From NCBI RefSeq assembly GCF_010668805.1, contig NZ_WUFT01000009.1, positions 62,001 through 126,000 of the forward strand: a stretch of DNA of 64,000 nucleotides. The letters are read 5' to 3'. Every line of letters starts with the position of its first letter. Positions within the stretch are counted from its first letter, which is position 1. A model generated the notes under the pieces. That model ran no database searches. It saw only the letters and a list, made by a program, of their open reading frames with translations, and had not been told where the DNA came from. The DNA is from Rhizobium phaseoli (lineage in GTDB: Bacteria; Pseudomonadota; Alphaproteobacteria; Rhizobiales; Rhizobiaceae). Below are positions 62,610 to 64,000 of the stretch, piece by piece. A program made the translations under genes and the position numbers.

Positions 62610-62861
62610 CTATCGGCAATATCGGCTTGTCAGACTCTCGTTCGATGATCGACCGAGGAGGTAGCCGAGGCCGAAGGCCAGAATGCCCGTGCTGAGCAAC
62701 AATGCGCTTGCGGTGTGCGGGTGATCCCTAACGCCGGAAGCGACGGCGTAGACCTCACGCGTCACGCCGTTGGCTGCCGACCTCGCAGCTTTGGTCAGTC
62801 CCTCCGGCGGCTCGGAGGGCGTTCCGGTGAACCCGGCGTTCAAGTTTTGTTTGTCGGCCAT
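62610..62861 (-). CDS. DUF883/ElaB-like small membrane protein
   Basis: 83 residues. A hydrophilic N-terminal part (about 1-50) is followed by a single C-terminal hydrophobic segment ending GFGLGYLLGR-like (here LAFGLGYLLGRSS), the pattern of ElaB/YqjD ribosome-associated, stress-induced proteins. ATG at 62861 starts MADKQNL; an upstream start would add a low-homology leader. Follows the DUF2934 gene by about 40 bases, likely in one transcript. Confidence 0.7.
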   Translation of the reverse strand: MADKQNLNAGFTGTPSEPPEGLTKAARSAANGVTREVYAVASGVRDHPHTASALLLSTGILAFGLGYLLGRSSNESLTSRYCR

Positions 62862-62899
62862 GTCTGGACCTTTCCTGAGATTGGCTAACGGCTGAAAAT

Positions 62900-63301
62900 T
62901 CAACTTTGCTCGCGCGTGCCGGGAGAGGCCTCGCGCTGATCGGCATCTTCGAGATCGCTTTTGACGAGGAAGGTATCGGTATGTTGGCGCGAGGCCTCTC
63001 GCAGTGCCGCAAGATTTGGAGGATTGTCGATCTCGCCCTGTGCATCGAGTTCATGTGCATCGAGCTCATCCTCAGCCAAGGTCCAGTGATGCCGGTGCAT
63101 GCCTTCCGGTCTACCTTCCTTCTCCCAGAGCGAGTATGCTTTTTTGCGGATCTCCTCCTCACGGGTGGCCGTCGGCGACCCGGCGCTCTGCTTGTCTATT
63201 TCGTTTACGCCTCGCTTTCCGCGGCTGTCCGCAGCGGATGGAAATTCCGGCCGGACGTCGGCCGGGGCTTCGCGTGTCTTGCGTCGTGTTGGGTTTTTCA
63301 T
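62900..63301 (-). CDS. DUF2934 domain protein
   Basis: 133 residues, highly charged. A DUF2934 core TREEEIRKKAYSLWEKEGRP followed by HRHHWTLAEDELDA is clear (about 62-97). Proteins with this domain are small, soluble and frequently stress-induced in rhizobia; biochemical role unknown. AAGGAG lies about six bases before ATG 63301. The upstream EcfG-like promoter supports general-stress control. Confidence 0.82.
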   Translation of the reverse strand: MKNPTRRKTREAPADVRPEFPSAADSRGKRGVNEIDKQSAGSPTATREEEIRKKAYSLWEKEGRPEGMHRHHWTLAEDELDAHELDAQGEIDNPPNLAALREASRQHTDTFLVKSDLEDADQREASPGTREQS

Positions 63302-63322
63302 GAGCGTCTCCTTGGCTCTTTC

Positions 63323-63347
63323 AACCAGCCCGGCCGTTCTAAGTTCC
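63323..63347 (-). promoter_or_regulatory. EcfG-like general-stress promoter
   Basis: On the minus strand GGAAC (63347-63343), 16 bases, GGTT (63326-63323), close to the alphaproteobacterial EcfG consensus GGAAC-N16/17-CGTT with one mismatch. It is 21 bases before the DUF2934 start. Confidence 0.5.
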
Positions 63348-63480
63348 AAAACAATGAATGCCCTGGCGTGGGGTCTAATTTCCCGCCCGTCTTTCGTTCG
63401 CGGCGCCAGCAGGCAAACCTGCGGATGGACGTCATGCCGTCATCCCGACGACCACGAGTTGGCAAAGTGAAATGATTGAT

Positions 63481-63490
63481 ATACTAGTAT
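63481..63490. promoter_or_regulatory. Short palindrome upstream of the GntR gene
   Basis: ATACTAGTAT is a perfect 10-bp palindrome, 25 bases before the GntR start. A position fit for autoregulation, but short; GntR/FadR-type sites are often of this form. Confidence 0.35.
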
Positions 63491-63514
63491 GCTAAATCTT
63501 TGTCCGGTATCATT

Positions 63515-64000
63515 ATGCGGCAGGCATCAGGAACCGAAGTTTTTATCGTCCCGCCCGTTATCGGCAGGCTGCGTCGGGTCACCACCGCTGGCGCCATCTA
63601 CGATCGCCTGCATGCCGATATCGTGTCGCTGCGGATGCCGCCTGGCATGTCGCTGCAGGAAAAGCGCATCGCCAACGATTTCGGCGTAAGCCGCACGCCA
63701 GTGCGTGAGGCACTGCTCAGGCTTTCCGAAGGAGGACTGGTCGACATTTACCCGCAGTCGGGCACCGTTGTGTCGCGCGTGCCAGTTTCTGCGATCCCGG
63801 AAGCAGTTGTCGTGCGCAAGGCGCTCGAAGGCACGACCGTCGAGACCGCGGCTTTGACCGCCACCGCTGCCGACATCGCCTGTCTCGATGCCATCATCGG
63901 CCGTCAGCGGTCGCATGCCGCGACCGGCAATAGCTCGAGTTTCCATGAGGAAGACGAGACCTTTCACGAAGCGATCGCACAGATAGCGGGTTATCCCGGC
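63515..64000 (+). CDS. GntR-family (FadR/FCD type) regulator, cut by window end
   Basis: ATG at 63515 opens 162 codons still open at the last base, so the 3' end is missing. The N-terminal winged helix is clear: YDRLHADIVSLRMPPGMSLQEKRIA then DFGVSRTPVREALLRLSEGGLVDIYPQSG. The start of an FCD-type effector domain follows (EAVVVRKALEGTTVE, FHEEDETFHEAIA). Neighbour and ligand lie outside the window. Confidence 0.9.
   Translation, partial: MRQASGTEVFIVPPVIGRLRRVTTAGAIYDRLHADIVSLRMPPGMSLQEKRIANDFGVSRTPVREALLRLSEGGLVDIYPQSGTVVSRVPVSAIPEAVVVRKALEGTTVETAALTATAADIACLDAIIGRQRSHAATGNSSSFHEEDETFHEAIAQIAGYPG

Overview
The window is GC-rich alphaproteobacterial DNA that reads as part of a large secondary replicon (megaplasmid or chromid) of a Rhizobium-type organism. 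The strongest indicators are a complete repABC replicator (repA 54208, repB 55465, repC 56667) with two parS-like palindromes and a counter-transcribed RNA locus, a FixK/FNR-type box upstream of a cytochrome bd operon, many high-affinity ABC importers, and surface-polysaccharide genes. No rRNA, tRNA, insertion sequence, CRISPR array or prophage is visible.

Layout. 1-9411: a cut-off class V aminotransferase, a GDPD-like gene, then a tightly coupled minus-strand operon (substrate-binding protein, two permeases, ATPase, GDPD, LacI regulator, inositol-monophosphatase family) that looks like uptake and breakdown of a glycerophosphodiester. 9412-12888: YbaK-type editing protein, Tim44-like protein, 2-hydroxyacid dehydrogenase, HupE/UreJ metal permease. 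12983-20153: GbsR/MarR-type regulator, cydD, cydC, cydA, cydB and the 40-residue cydX, preceded by a consensus FixK/FNR box at the class II position and followed by a bidirectional terminator. 20165-27353: a second CUT1 sugar importer ending in an unusual Gfo/Idh-aldo/keto reductase fusion, with a divergent AraC regulator.

27380-37365: a guanidine assimilation operon. A consensus sigma-54 promoter with NtrC-like sites upstream leads into a guanidine-I (ykkC) riboswitch with a terminator hairpin, then a NitT/TauT-type ABC importer, two DUF1989 proteins (carboxyguanidine deiminase subunits), a urea/guanidine carboxylase, allophanate hydrolase and a previously unannotated 29-codon reading frame with a perfect Shine-Dalgarno. 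Together these convert guanidine to ammonia and CO2, under joint control of nitrogen status and guanidine.

37370-50758: VOC protein and two Gfo/Idh dehydrogenases, a fumarylacetoacetase-family protein, an orphan gene, methylmalonyl-CoA mutase, an FMN-dependent monooxygenase, a MetNIQ-type importer with an FMN reductase (organosulfur scavenging is likely), and an Fsr-like efflux protein. 51114-53902: an XRE regulator, a SARP/TPR regulator and a small hypothetical protein. 53955-57959: the replicator with its control sites. 58234-62273: sugar transferase, membrane-bound nucleotide-sugar dehydratase and O-antigen ligase/polymerase. 62610-63347: a DUF883-like and DUF2934 pair with an EcfG-like stress promoter. 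63515-64000: a GntR regulator cut by the window end.

All functional assignments are from reading sequence motifs; no database search was run. Short regulatory sites were found by eye and are inferences unless stated otherwise.
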